Shown here piece after piece: positions 29,066 through 36,871 of a DNA stretch of 64,000 nucleotides. Positions within the stretch are counted from its first letter, which is position 1. Each line of letters begins with the position of its first letter. The DNA lies in contig NZ_BAABEX010000024.1 in the NCBI RefSeq assembly GCF_039540375.1, positions 62,001-126,000 on the forward strand, in the 5' to 3' direction. Under the pieces are notes generated by a model. It was not told where the DNA came from. It searched no databases and was given only the letters and a program-made list of their open reading frames with translations. Origin of the DNA: Acidovorax_G lacteus. GTDB taxonomy: Bacteria; Pseudomonadota; Gammaproteobacteria; Burkholderiales; Burkholderiaceae_C. The position numbers were made by a program, and so were the translations under genes.

Positions 29066-29093
29066 TTGCTATCTATTGGTTTGCGATAGTCAA
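29066..29093 (-). promoter_or_regulatory. possible promoter of the SPFH operon in an A+T-rich patch
   Basis: On the minus strand TTGACT (29088-29093), one mismatch from the -35 consensus, is followed after 16 bp by TAGCAA (29066-29071), a weak -10. The patch 29055-29100 is clearly richer in A+T than its surroundings and lies between the divergent SPFH and DUF2061 genes. The distance to the SPFH ATG (about 170 bp) is long. Confidence 0.3.
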
Positions 29094-29109
29094 TTGGCCT
29101 TTGTGAATG

Positions 29110-29126
29110 CGAATGCCTAGCATTCG
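29110..29126. other. 7-bp hairpin before the DUF2061 gene
   Basis: CGAATGC (29110-29116) and GCATTCG (29120-29126) form a perfect stem around CTA. It lies 50 bp before the DUF2061 ATG, in the divergent promoter region. It could be an operator or a leader hairpin; no function is known. Confidence 0.3.
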
Positions 29127-29175
29127 TTACATCGGCTTCCGACCCCCGGAGGCCCCGTTGACCGAGGAGCCCGCC

Positions 29176-29433
29176 ATGTCCACCCTTCGCCGTGTTGCCC
29201 GCCAGAACCAGCGGATGCTCATGAAAACCGGCAGCTACTACCTCGTGCACATCTGTGTGGCCGCGATGGTGGCCTATGCCGTCACGGGCAACCTGTGGGC
29301 ATCGCTCACGCTCAGCCTGCTCGAACCCACGGTGCAGGCGGTGGCCTTCTTCTTCCACGAAAAGGCCTGGAGCCGTGCGGGCAGCGCCGACCCGACCCCC
29401 GCGGTGGCCGACGCGCAGCCGGCGGCGGCCTGA
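29176..29433 (+). CDS. DUF2061 small membrane protein
   Basis: This 85-aa protein matches DUF2061: MLMKTGSYYLVHICVAAMVAYAVTG forms the first membrane segment and WASLTLSLLEPTVQAVAFFFHEKAW the second, with the conserved Glu-Pro and Phe-His-Glu. It ends with an Ala/Pro-rich tail. The start is ATG 29176, with a GAGGAG ribosome site; an in-frame ATG at 29107 is rejected for lacking one. The function is unknown. Confidence 0.85.
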   Translation: MSTLRRVARQNQRMLMKTGSYYLVHICVAAMVAYAVTGNLWASLTLSLLEPTVQAVAFFFHEKAWSRAGSADPTPAVADAQPAAA

Positions 29434-29463
29434 CGGTTCTGCGCCGCTGACTCGGAGCGTTCC

Positions 29464-29580
29464 ATGTTCACGCATCCCCTGCACCTGCTGGCGACCGGAC
29501 TGCACCGGCCGCCGCGCCCCTGGCGTGCGTTTGCGGGCTGGCTGCTGCGGCGGCTGGCCGGGCTGGCGCCACTGCCCTGA
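29464..29580 (+). CDS. possible 38-aa protein
   Basis: A short frame starting MFTHPLHLLATGLH and ending GLAPLP has GGAG at a proper distance before its ATG and starts 30 bp after the DUF2061 stop. It is Arg/Leu/Pro-rich, could form one amphipathic helix, and has no recognised family. It may be chance in high-GC DNA. Confidence 0.3.
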   Translation: MFTHPLHLLATGLHRPPRPWRAFAGWLLRRLAGLAPLP

Positions 29581-29666
29581 GCCCGTCCTGCGCGGGCGCA
29601 GCGCCTAGAATCCGCGTCAGAGAGCGCCAGCAGCGACTGCGCGTTCCATGACAGGAGACACGACCC

Positions 29667-30341
29667 ATGCGCATCCTCATCGCCGAAGACGACCAGGTGC
29701 TGGCCGACGGCTTGCTGCGCACGCTGCGGGGCTCGGGCGCGGTGGTGGACCATGTGGCCAGCGGCACCGAGGCCGACGCGGCCCTGATGACCAACAACGA
29801 GTTCGACCTGCTGATCCTCGACCTGGGCCTGCCGCGCCTGCATGGGCTGGAAGTGCTCAAACGCCTGCGCGGCCGGGGTTCGGCGCTGCCGGTGCTGATC
29901 CTCACCGCGGCCGACAGCGTGGAAGAGCGCGTCAAGGGGCTGGATTTCGGGGCCGACGACTACATGGCCAAGCCCTTTTCGCTGCAGGAGCTCGAAGCCC
30001 GCGTGCGCGCCCTCACGCGCCGCGGCATGGGCGGCACCAGCAGCACCATCAAGCACGGCCCGCTGGTGTACGACCAGGCCGGGCGGGTGGCCACCATCGA
30101 CGGCAAGATGGTCGAACTCTCGGCGCGCGAACTGGGCCTGCTCGAAGTGCTGCTGCAGCGCGCAGGCCGCCTGGTGAGCAAAGAGCAACTGGTCGAACGC
30201 CTGTGCGAGTGGGGCGAAGAAGTCAGCAACAACGCCATCGAGGTCTACATCCACCGCCTGCGCAAAAAAATTGAAGGCGGGCCGATCCGCATCGCCACCG
30301 TGCGTGGCCTGGGGTACTGCCTTGAGAAGATCCCGGGCTGA
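29667..30341 (+). CDS. OmpR-family response regulator (TctD-like)
   Basis: This 224-aa regulator has an N-terminal receiver (MRILIAEDDQVLADGLLRTL; phospho-acceptor Asp in LLILDLGLPR near 51; Lys in YMAKPFS near 101) and a C-terminal winged helix (ELSARELGLLEVLLQRAGRL; NNAIEVYIHRLRKKI; GLGYCLEK). ATG 29667 has an AGGAGA ribosome site. The kinase partner follows 116 bp downstream. Its overall look is that of TctD/QseB regulators; no tricarboxylate transport genes are nearby, so the TctD label is by resemblance only. Confidence 0.92.
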   Translation: MRILIAEDDQVLADGLLRTLRGSGAVVDHVASGTEADAALMTNNEFDLLILDLGLPRLHGLEVLKRLRGRGSALPVLILTAADSVEERVKGLDFGADDYMAKPFSLQELEARVRALTRRGMGGTSSTIKHGPLVYDQAGRVATIDGKMVELSARELGLLEVLLQRAGRLVSKEQLVERLCEWGEEVSNNAIEVYIHRLRKKIEGGPIRIATVRGLGYCLEKIPG

Positions 30342-30379
30342 GCCCGCCCGCGCCCCGTACGGCCGCGGGGCAGCCATCT

Positions 30380-30427
30380 GCTATCAAAATAATAGCTGTT
30401 CGTGCTTGATTTGCAAGCACGAGCAGG
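30380..30427 (-). repeat. 48-bp nested palindromic repeat, copy B
   Basis: Here GCTAT/ATAGC comes first (30380-30396), then arms CTGTTCGTGCTTG and CAAGCACGAGCAG (30396-30426) with one G-T type mismatch. The orientation is opposite to copy A. It lies between the response-regulator stop and the kinase start, so it is transcribed inside this operon's leader for the kinase gene. Confidence 0.85.
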
Positions 30428-30457
30428 CAGCTTGATCCCGATTGCCGAGCCGCTGCC

Positions 30458-31903
30458 GTGAAGATCTTCCAGCGCGAGCAGCGGTCTTTGTTCGGCGAGA
30501 TCCTGGACTGGATGCTCACGCCGCTGCTGCTGCTGTGGCCCGTGAGCCTGGCGCTCACCTGGCTGGTGGCCCAGGGCCTGGCCAACAAGCCGTTCGACCG
30601 CGCCCTCGAATACAACGCCCATGCGCTGGCGCAGCTCATCGTGGTGCAGCAGGGGCAGGTGCAGTTCAACCTGCCGCAACCGGCCAGTGAAATCCTGCGC
30701 GCCGACGAGTCCGACACCGTGTACTACCAGGTGATCGGGCCGGGTGGCGAGTTTCTGGCCGGAGAGCGCGAGCTGCCCGCGCCAGCACCCGACGAACAGC
30801 CCCAGCCCGGCGAGGTCCGCCTGCGCGACGGCGAGCTGCGCGGCATTGAAATCCGTGTGGCCTACATCTGGGTGCGCGTGCCCACCGCCCAGCAGCCGCT
30901 GGCCCTGGTGCAGGTGGCCGAAACGCGCGAAAAGCGCAGCGTGCTGGCCACGGAAATCATCAAGGGCGTGATGCTGCCGCAGTTCGTGATCCTGCCGCTG
31001 GCGGTGCTGCTGGTGTGGCTGGCGCTGGCGCGCGGCATCCAGCCGCTGCACCAGCTGGAGCAGCGCATCCGCGAGCGCAGCCCGGACGATCTCTCGCCGC
31101 TGGACGATCGCACCGTGCCGCTGGAAGTCGCGCCACTCGTGGCGTCGGTGAACGACCTGCTCACGCGCCTGCACGATTCGCTGGCCACGCAAAAGCGCTT
31201 TCTGGCCGACGCCGCCCACCAGCTCAAGACACCACTGGCCGGGCTGCGCATGCAGGCCGACCTGGCACAGCGCGAAGGCACGAGCACCGAAGAGCTCAAG
31301 CGCTCGTTGCAGCAGATCGGACGCTCCAGCATCCGTGCCACGCACACCGTCAACCAGTTGCTGGCCCTGGCGCGGGCCGAAGGCGGCGGCATTCGCATCG
31401 CGCGCCAGCCCTGCGACATGGCGCGGCTGGTCATCGACGTGGTGCGCGACTCGGTACCGCGTGCGCTCGACAAGCAGATCGATCTGGGCTACGACGGTGC
31501 CGAGCCGGGCGCGCCCGGCGTGTGGGTGGACGGCAATCCCACGCTGCTCAAGGAACTGGTGCGCAACCTCGTGGACAACGCCATCAACTACACCCCGTCT
31601 GCGCCGGGCCGTCCGGGCGTGGTCACGGCGCGCGTGCTGCCCGACACCTTTGGCCAGATGCTGCTGTTGCAGGTGGAGGATTCCGGCCCTGGCGTGCCCG
31701 AGGCCGAGCGCGAACTCGTGTTCCAGCCCTTTTACCGCGCCCTGGGCAGTGAAGCCGATGGCTCGGGCCTGGGCCTGCCCATCGTGCGCGAGATCGCGCG
31801 CCAGCACGGGGCCGAAGTGAGCCTGGAGGACGCGCACCCCGGTCAGCAGCCGCCCGGCGCGCGCTTTGCCGTGCGCTTTCCGTCGCGCCCGGCCGAGGAC
31901 TGA
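30458..31903 (+). CDS. sensor histidine kinase, TctE-like
   Basis: This 481-aa inner-membrane kinase has two membrane helices (about 18-40 and 170-192) flanking a periplasmic TctE-type N-terminal domain that holds YYQVIGPGGEFLAGE. Then come HAMP, HisKA with the phospho-accepting His in FLADAAHQLKTPLAGL near 255, and the ATPase (NLVDNAINYTPS near 370, EDSGPGVP near 408, GSGLGLPIVREIA near 432). ATG 30458 follows repeat copy B by 30 bp and has no strong ribosome site; the start MKIFQREQR is usual for this family. It probably phosphorylates the regulator just upstream. Confidence 0.92.
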   Translation: MKIFQREQRSLFGEILDWMLTPLLLLWPVSLALTWLVAQGLANKPFDRALEYNAHALAQLIVVQQGQVQFNLPQPASEILRADESDTVYYQVIGPGGEFLAGERELPAPAPDEQPQPGEVRLRDGELRGIEIRVAYIWVRVPTAQQPLALVQVAETREKRSVLATEIIKGVMLPQFVILPLAVLLVWLALARGIQPLHQLEQRIRERSPDDLSPLDDRTVPLEVAPLVASVNDLLTRLHDSLATQKRFLADAAHQLKTPLAGLRMQADLAQREGTSTEELKRSLQQIGRSSIRATHTVNQLLALARAEGGGIRIARQPCDMARLVIDVVRDSVPRALDKQIDLGYDGAEPGAPGVWVDGNPTLLKELVRNLVDNAINYTPSAPGRPGVVTARVLPDTFGQMLLLQVEDSGPGVPEAERELVFQPFYRALGSEADGSGLGLPIVREIARQHGAEVSLEDAHPGQQPPGARFAVRFPSRPAED

Positions 31904-31953
31904 GCCGCGCCGCGCGGGCCCTGGCGGCAGTGGCCGATGTCGGCCGGGCCAGC

Positions 31954-32204
31954 TCAGTGCAGGGCTGTGTTCTGTGCCCCAGCCAAGGCCAGCCGCGCAC
32001 GGTTCATACCCAGCGCGTGGGGTGCCACCGGCGCGGGCAGTCCGGTCTGCGCATGGCCTGTGGTGTCCAGCCGGAAGAAGGCCACGGCATCCACCAGTTC
32101 TTCGGCCTGGCTCTTGAGGCTGGCCGCGGCCGCTGCCATCTCCTCGACCAGCGCCGCGTTCTGCTGCGTGGCCTGGTCCATCTGCGTCACGGCCTCGCCC
32201 ACCT
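31954..32204 (-). CDS. methyl-accepting chemotaxis protein, C-terminal fragment cut by the sequence gap
   Basis: Only the last about 83 residues are present: GEAVTQMDQATQQNAALVEE is the signature end of the signalling hairpin of class 36H-type chemoreceptors. SLKSQAEELVDAVAFFRLD and a short Ala/Pro-rich tail follow. The frame runs into the N run at 32205. Sequence past the gap does not continue the receptor, so the missing 5' part lies on unsequenced or misplaced DNA. It is convergent with the TctE-like kinase. Confidence 0.85.
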
Positions 32205-32214
32205 NNNNNNNNNN
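32205..32214. other. assembly gap of 10 N
   Basis: Ten N mark an unresolved join. A chemoreceptor gene is open on the left, and the right side starts with non-coding DNA ahead of proC. The true distance and even the linkage of the two sides are not known from this sequence. Confidence 0.99.
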
Positions 32215-32303
32215 AAAAGAAAGTCACTGCGCCGCCGGGCGCACATCCCGGCTCCGGACCACAGCACAAGAACGGCGGCCAACTACCGCCAATCAACGAA
32301 AAC

Positions 32304-32351
32304 GCTATGAAATTGATAGCCGCTCGTGCTTGATTAATAAGCACGAACAGC
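32304..32351 (-). repeat. 48-bp nested palindromic repeat, copy C
   Basis: GCTAT/ATAGC (32304-32320) is followed by arms GCCGCTCGTGCTT and AAGCACGAACAGC (32319-32351) with two mismatches. The spacing is identical to copies A, B and D, with the orientation of B. It lies downstream of proC. The rest of 32215-32394 holds nothing recognised. Confidence 0.85.
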
Positions 32352-32394
32352 CCATTTGGCATCAAAACACATCCAGCGAGCGAACCACCCGGAT

Positions 32395-33225
32395 TCAGCC
32401 CCCGAACTCGTTCCCCAGCTCCTCCGCCCGGTGGCGCGCCGCCTCCAGCGCACGCTCAAACGCCGCACCCACCCCGTCACGCTCCATCGACTGCAAGGCC
32501 GCATAGGTCGTGCCCCCCTTGGACGTGACGCGCTCGCGCAGCACGGCCGGAGGCTCTTCCGAGCGGCGGGCCAGCTCGGACGCGCCCACGAAGGTGCCCA
32601 CCGCCAGCCGGTGCGCCTGCTCGGACGACAGACCCATGGCCGCGCCGGCCCGCTCCATGGCTTCGAGGAAATAAAACACATAGGCCGGGCCAGAGCCCGA
32701 CAGCGCGGTCACCGCGTCGAGCTGCGACTCCTGCGCCACCCACAGCCAGTCGCCCGTGGGTGCCAGGATCTGCTCGATGCGCGAGCGCTCGGCCTCGGTC
32801 ACCGCGGCCCGGGCGTACACGGCGGTCATGCCCTTACCCACCAGCGCGGGCGTGTTGGGCATGGAGCGCACCACGCGCTCGCTGCCCAGCCAGGCGGCAA
32901 TGCTGTCCGAGCGGATACCGGCCGCCACGCTCAGGTGCAGCGCGCCCTGCGCGTGGGCGCGGGCCTGGGCGGCAGCGTCCTTGAAGGTCTGCGGCTTCAC
33001 GGCCCACACCACGATCTCCGCCCGCGACAGCGCCGGCCCCGCCTCGGGCAACGCCGCCAGGCCATGGTGTTGCAACAGCGCCTCGCGCGTGGGCGCAAAC
33101 GGCTCCACCACCTCGATCTGCGACGCTGGATGCCCCTGCCGGATCAGCCCCCCGATGATGGCGCTGGCCATGTTGCCGCCGCCGATGAAGGCAATGGTGG
33201 GAAGGGTGCTGGGAGCAAGGGTCAT
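32395..33225 (-). CDS. proC: pyrroline-5-carboxylate reductase
   Basis: ProC catalyses the last step of proline synthesis, NAD(P)H reduction of pyrroline-5-carboxylate. The 276-aa protein shows the dinucleotide fold at the N-terminus (IAFIGGGNMASAIIGGLIRQG, residues 11-31), VWAVKPQTF near 75, MPNTPALVGKGMTAVYA near 121, and the signature ALSGSGPAYVFYFLEAM near 170 with RVTSKGGTTYAAL near 230. Length and motifs are normal. It follows the second hairpin repeat, which separates it from ubiA. Confidence 0.97.
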   Translation of the reverse strand: MTLAPSTLPTIAFIGGGNMASAIIGGLIRQGHPASQIEVVEPFAPTREALLQHHGLAALPEAGPALSRAEIVVWAVKPQTFKDAAAQARAHAQGALHLSVAAGIRSDSIAAWLGSERVVRSMPNTPALVGKGMTAVYARAAVTEAERSRIEQILAPTGDWLWVAQESQLDAVTALSGSGPAYVFYFLEAMERAGAAMGLSSEQAHRLAVGTFVGASELARRSEEPPAVLRERVTSKGGTTYAALQSMERDGVGAAFERALEAARHRAEELGNEFGG

Positions 33226-33283
33226 GGTGCAGTCCGGAACAAGTGGTCAACGCAGGCCTGCGATGGTAGCCGCGTTGGCCCCC

Positions 33284-33555
33284 ATGGCGGAGCGACACCG
33301 CCCGGGCCGGCAAAGCCAGGCGCCCCGCAGCGCCCGGTTCGTCACGGTGGCTAAAACTGGCGAGGCCCCAAGCCAGGGCCGCCCAGCAAGGGCCGCCCCG
33401 CAGCGAGGGCTGCGCCCCCCTTCCCGAATGGCGCAGCCATTCGAGAGAAGGGGCTGAGGGTCGCAGCTCCGAGCCTGCCTGCGCAGGCTTGGACGTACCC
33501 GAAGAGCCTCCGCCTCTGGCGGTGGCACCGAGGCGCGCAGCGCCTCAGAGGGATG
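33284..33555 (-). repeat. ~270-bp hairpin-chain repeat, copy 2
   Basis: This is the second copy of the block at 15943-16213. Plus-strand stems, in order, include GGCGC/GCGCC, GGCCC/GGGCC, CGCAGC-GAGG-GCTGCG, CGAATGG-CGCAG-CCATTCG, AGCCTG/CAGGCT, CCGCC-TCT-GGCGG and GAGGCGC-GCA-GCGCCTC. It begins next to the ubiA stop codon and runs toward proC, the same relation to its upstream gene as copy 1. Confidence 0.8.
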
Positions 33556-34416
33556 TCACCCCACCACCACCCCCGCAAACAACGTCGCCCCCAGCCAGTG
33601 GTTGATGCGAAAAGCCTGGAAGCACCCTTCTCGCGTGCGCCCCCAGATCAGCCGCGCATGCCAGGCCACCTGGGCCACGGCCACCGCCAGCGTGACCGCG
33701 CCCACCACAGGGTGCACCATGGGCGCCAGCGCCCAGGCCCACAGCAGCAGAAAGCCCGCGTAGAACGCCAGCACCGCCGCCACGTCCCAGCGGCCCAGCG
33801 TGATGGCCGAGGTGCGGATGCCGATGCGCAGGTCGTCGTCGCGGTCGACCATCGCGTATTCGGTGTCGTAGGCCAGCACCCACAGCAGGTTGCCCGCTAC
33901 CAGCACCCAGGCCACGGGCGGCACCGTGCCCTGCACGGCGGCAAACGCCATGGGGATGCCAAAACTGAAGGCCACGCCCAGCACGGCCTGGGGCATGGCC
34001 ACGGCGCGCTTGGCAAACGGGTAGAGCACCGTCACGCCCAGTGCCGCAAACGACCACAGCACCGTGGGCGCATTGGTGGTGAGCACCAGCGCAAAGGCCA
34101 GCAGCGCCAGCGCCGCACCGACGGCCAGGGCCTCGCGCACGCCCAGGGCGCCGCGCGTAACGGGCCGCTGCGCCGTGCGCTTGACGTGCTTGTCGAAGTC
34201 GCGGTCGGCCACGTCGTTCACGCAGCAACCGGCGCTGCGCATGAGGATGGTGCCCAGTGTGAACACTCCCAGCAGGTGCCAGCCCGGAAAGCCACCGGCT
34301 GCCACCCACAGCGCCGTGAGCGTGGGCCACAGCAGCAGCAGCCAGCCCGCGGGGCGGTCCCAGCGGATCAGGTCGAGGTAGAGCGCAAGGCGGGACGGCA
34401 GGACAGCGGCAGACAT
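33556..34416 (-). CDS. ubiA: 4-hydroxybenzoate polyprenyltransferase
   Basis: UbiA attaches the polyprenyl chain to 4-hydroxybenzoate in ubiquinone synthesis, in the inner membrane. The 286-aa protein has the two aspartate-rich motifs: NDVADRDFD near residue 60 and DTEYAMVDRDDD near 185. About eight membrane helices are seen, opening RLALYLDLIRWDRPAGWLLLLWPTL. ATG 34416 is chosen because MSAAVLPSRLALY matches family starts; an in-frame ATG 36 bp upstream adds a Cys/Pro-rich lead. Confidence 0.96.
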   Translation of the reverse strand: MSAAVLPSRLALYLDLIRWDRPAGWLLLLWPTLTALWVAAGGFPGWHLLGVFTLGTILMRSAGCCVNDVADRDFDKHVKRTAQRPVTRGALGVREALAVGAALALLAFALVLTTNAPTVLWSFAALGVTVLYPFAKRAVAMPQAVLGVAFSFGIPMAFAAVQGTVPPVAWVLVAGNLLWVLAYDTEYAMVDRDDDLRIGIRTSAITLGRWDVAAVLAFYAGFLLLWAWALAPMVHPVVGAVTLAVAVAQVAWHARLIWGRTREGCFQAFRINHWLGATLFAGVVVG

Positions 34417-34545
34417 GGCAGGCGGCAGGCAAGCAAACGGACAGGCAGACAACGCGCGGGGTACGGCGGCACGGCCCGTGCGGGCGCCAATGTACCAGTG
34501 CGAGACTGCGAGCGCCGGTACGGGGCCACCCGCGGCGGGCGCGCC

Positions 34546-35193
34546 TCAGCCACGTGCTGCGAGCAACCCGGCCACCACGGGCGCGAGCGCCTGCGCCAGC
34601 CGGGCGTGCTGGTCGGCGTCCAGGTGCACGCCGTCGGTGCGACTGGCCTGCACCACCGTGCCCGCGTCAAAAAACGCGCAACCGTGCTGCCGGGCCACGG
34701 CCTGCTGCGCGGCTGCCAGGCCCAGGCAGCGCACATCGCCGCCCGCAAACTTCTCGGCTGCGGCACCGCAGGGCGTGCCCAGCGGCGGCGGGGCCACCAC
34801 CAGCACGGGCGGCTGCGGCATGCCGGGCTCGATGGGGGCCTGGCGAATGGCCTGGAGCAACGCCCCCAGCCCCTGGGCCGAATGCCAGGCGGTGTTGGCA
34901 TGGCTCGACTGGAAATCGTTGGTGCCCAGCATCAGCACCACCAGGGCCAGCGGCGAGCAGATTTCGATGCGCTGCGCCAGGCCTTGCAGGCCGTTGCGGC
35001 CGGGCTTGAAGGGGTCGTCCCACACGGTGCGGCGGCCGTTGAGGCAATCCTCGATCACCCGCGCGGCCGTACCCTGTGCGGCCAGCAGGCCTTCCAGCGC
35101 GCCGGGCCAGCGCTGGCCAAACGGCAGGCGCTCGCGCGTGCCCGGCACGATGCCCCAGGACAGCGAATCGCCATAGACCAGGATCTGCTGCAT
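34546..35193 (-). CDS. SGNH-family arylesterase/acyltransferase
   Basis: This is a 215-aa SGNH hydrolase. Block I is ILVYGDSLSWG with the nucleophile Ser near residue 10, the Asn block is near CLNGRRT (about 50), the Gly/Asn block is VVLMLGTNDF near 90, and the final block DGVHLDADQH (about 188) supplies Asp and His. The pattern, including VIEDCLNGRRTVWDDP and VLVVAPPPLG, resembles the Mycobacterium smegmatis acyltransferase/arylesterase (MsAcT) more than TesA. There is no signal peptide, so it is cytoplasmic. The physiological ester is unknown. It lies between ubiA and dps. Confidence 0.87.
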   Translation of the reverse strand: MQQILVYGDSLSWGIVPGTRERLPFGQRWPGALEGLLAAQGTAARVIEDCLNGRRTVWDDPFKPGRNGLQGLAQRIEICSPLALVVLMLGTNDFQSSHANTAWHSAQGLGALLQAIRQAPIEPGMPQPPVLVVAPPPLGTPCGAAAEKFAGGDVRCLGLAAAQQAVARQHGCAFFDAGTVVQASRTDGVHLDADQHARLAQALAPVVAGLLAARG

Positions 35194-35220
35194 GGCGCGG
35201 CTCCGTGCAAAAGCAGGGGC

Positions 35221-35724
35221 TTACTCTTCGAGCAGCGAGCGCAGCATCCAGGCCGTCTGCTCGTGCACCGTCAGGCGCTGGGTCAGCAGGTCGGCCGTGG
35301 GCTCGTCACTGGCCTTATCGGCCAGCGGGAACAGGCTGCGCGCGGTGCGGGCCACGGCCTCGTGGCCTTCGACCAGGATGCGCACCATCTCCAGCGCCTT
35401 GGGCGGCTTGGAGGGTGCGTCCTTCACACTCGCGAGTTTGCCGAACTCGGCGTACGAGCCCGGGGCCACATGGCCGAGCGAGCGGATGCGCTCGGCAATC
35501 GGGTCCACCGCGTTCCACAGCTCGGTGTACTGGGCCATGAACATCGCATGCAGCGAGTTGAACATCGGTCCCGTCACGTTCCAGTGGAAGTTGTGCGTGG
35601 TCAGGTACAGCGTGTAAGTGTCGGCCAGCAGGCGCGACAGGCCCTGGGCAATGGCGGCGCGGTCTTTGTCGCTGATGCCGATCTGGATCGCGGGCGAGGC
35701 ATGTTTGGTCGAGGCTTTGGCCAT
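35221..35724 (-). CDS. dps: Dps family ferritin-like DNA-protection protein
   Basis: Dps dodecamers oxidise and store iron with peroxide, and many bind DNA. The 167-aa protein has the ferroxidase region THNFHWNVTGPMFNSLHAMF (residues about 43-62) followed by the Asp/Glu ligands in AVDPIAERIRSLG. It also has the Lys-containing N-terminal tail MAKASTKHASPAIQIG. ATG 35724 has a clear AGGAG ribosome site. oxyR lies directly upstream on the same strand, consistent with peroxide induction; no OxyR site was mapped by eye in the 140-bp gap. Confidence 0.94.
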   Translation of the reverse strand: MAKASTKHASPAIQIGISDKDRAAIAQGLSRLLADTYTLYLTTHNFHWNVTGPMFNSLHAMFMAQYTELWNAVDPIAERIRSLGHVAPGSYAEFGKLASVKDAPSKPPKALEMVRILVEGHEAVARTARSLFPLADKASDEPTADLLTQRLTVHEQTAWMLRSLLEE

Positions 35725-35864
35725 GGAAAGTGCTCCTGTGCAAGGCGGACGCGCAGGCCGTCCGCAAACCGGAACCCGCCACGGCGGCGGGGCTGCAGGC
35801 ACTGTATCGCAAGCCCTGCGGTGTGCACCCCGTCCGTGGGGGTGGCCCCGTGCGCCGCGCGGGC

Positions 35865-36830
35865 TCAGGACAGCCGCGTCACGCCCGGCAGCTCGCAGGC
35901 GTAGATGGCATTGCGCAGCGCTGCGATCGCCTCGTAGCGCGTGAAGCTGCGGCGCCAGGCCAGCACCACCCGGCGCATGGGCGGCGGGCTGCCGTCGGCC
36001 TCTTGAATCGGCAGGTAGCGGATGTAATGTTCGTCGCTCTTGCGGCGGCGGGCCACCGGCGCCAGCGCATCGCGCGGCACCGACAGGCGCGGCACCAGCG
36101 TCACGCCCATGCCCGCAGCCACCATGTGCTTGATGGTCTCCAGCGACGAACCTTCAAAAGTCTTGCGGATGCCCTCGGCATTGCTTGCGTAACGCGCAAA
36201 CTCCGGGCAGACCTCGAGCACATGGTCGCGGAAGCAATGGCCCGCGCCCAGCAGCAGCATGGTCTCGCTCTTGAGTTCAGCCGCCGTGATCGAATCCTGC
36301 GCTGCCAGCGCGTGGCTGCTGGGCACAGCGGCCATGAAGGGCTCGTCGTACAGCGGGGCCATGGCCAAGCCGGTGTCGGGGAAAGGCTCGGCGAGGATCG
36401 CGCAGTCGATCTCGCCGGTGCGCAGCATCTCCAGCAGCTTGACGGTGAAATTCTCCTGCAGCATCAGCGGCATCTGCGGCGTGCGCGCAATCGACTTGCG
36501 CACCAGCTCAGGCAGCAGGTACGGGCCGATGGTATAGATCACGCCCAGCGTGAGCGGGCCCGACAGCGGGTCTTTCCCGCGCTTGGCGATTTCCTTGATG
36601 GCGGCGGCCTGCTCCAGCACGCTCTGGGCCTGCCGCACGATCTGCTCGCCCAGCGGCGTCACCGTGACCTCGCCCGCGCTGCGCTCGAAGATCTTGACGT
36701 CCAGCTCCTCTTCGAGCTTCTTGATGGCCACCGACAACGTAGGCTGCGAGACAAAGCAGGCATCGGCCGCATGGCCAAAGTGCTTCTCTCGCGCCACAGC
36801 AACGATGTATTTGAGTTCGGTAAGGGTCAT
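35865..36830 (-). CDS. oxyR: peroxide-sensing LysR-family regulator OxyR
   Basis: OxyR activates antioxidant genes when a cysteine pair is oxidised by H2O2. The 321-aa protein has the LysR helix-turn-helix (FGHAADACFVSQPTLSVAIK near 20-38) and both redox cysteines in GAGHCFRDHVLEVCPE near residues 200-215, with the spacing known for E. coli OxyR. The start MTLTELKYIVAVAREKHFG at 36830 is normal. recG lies upstream, with 41 bp between the two, an order I recall from Burkholderiales, and dps follows. Confidence 0.96.
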   Translation of the reverse strand: MTLTELKYIVAVAREKHFGHAADACFVSQPTLSVAIKKLEEELDVKIFERSAGEVTVTPLGEQIVRQAQSVLEQAAAIKEIAKRGKDPLSGPLTLGVIYTIGPYLLPELVRKSIARTPQMPLMLQENFTVKLLEMLRTGEIDCAILAEPFPDTGLAMAPLYDEPFMAAVPSSHALAAQDSITAAELKSETMLLLGAGHCFRDHVLEVCPEFARYASNAEGIRKTFEGSSLETIKHMVAAGMGVTLVPRLSVPRDALAPVARRRKSDEHYIRYLPIQEADGSPPPMRRVVLAWRRSFTRYEAIAALRNAIYACELPGVTRLS

Positions 36831-36871
36831 GGCAGGGCTCCAGCCCCCCGATTGTGCAACGTCGTACGGGT

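Noticed and set aside
29667..31903. Tricarboxylate transport (tct) operon
   Set aside because: Only a TctD/TctE-like signalling pair is present; no TctA, TctB or TctC genes are seen.
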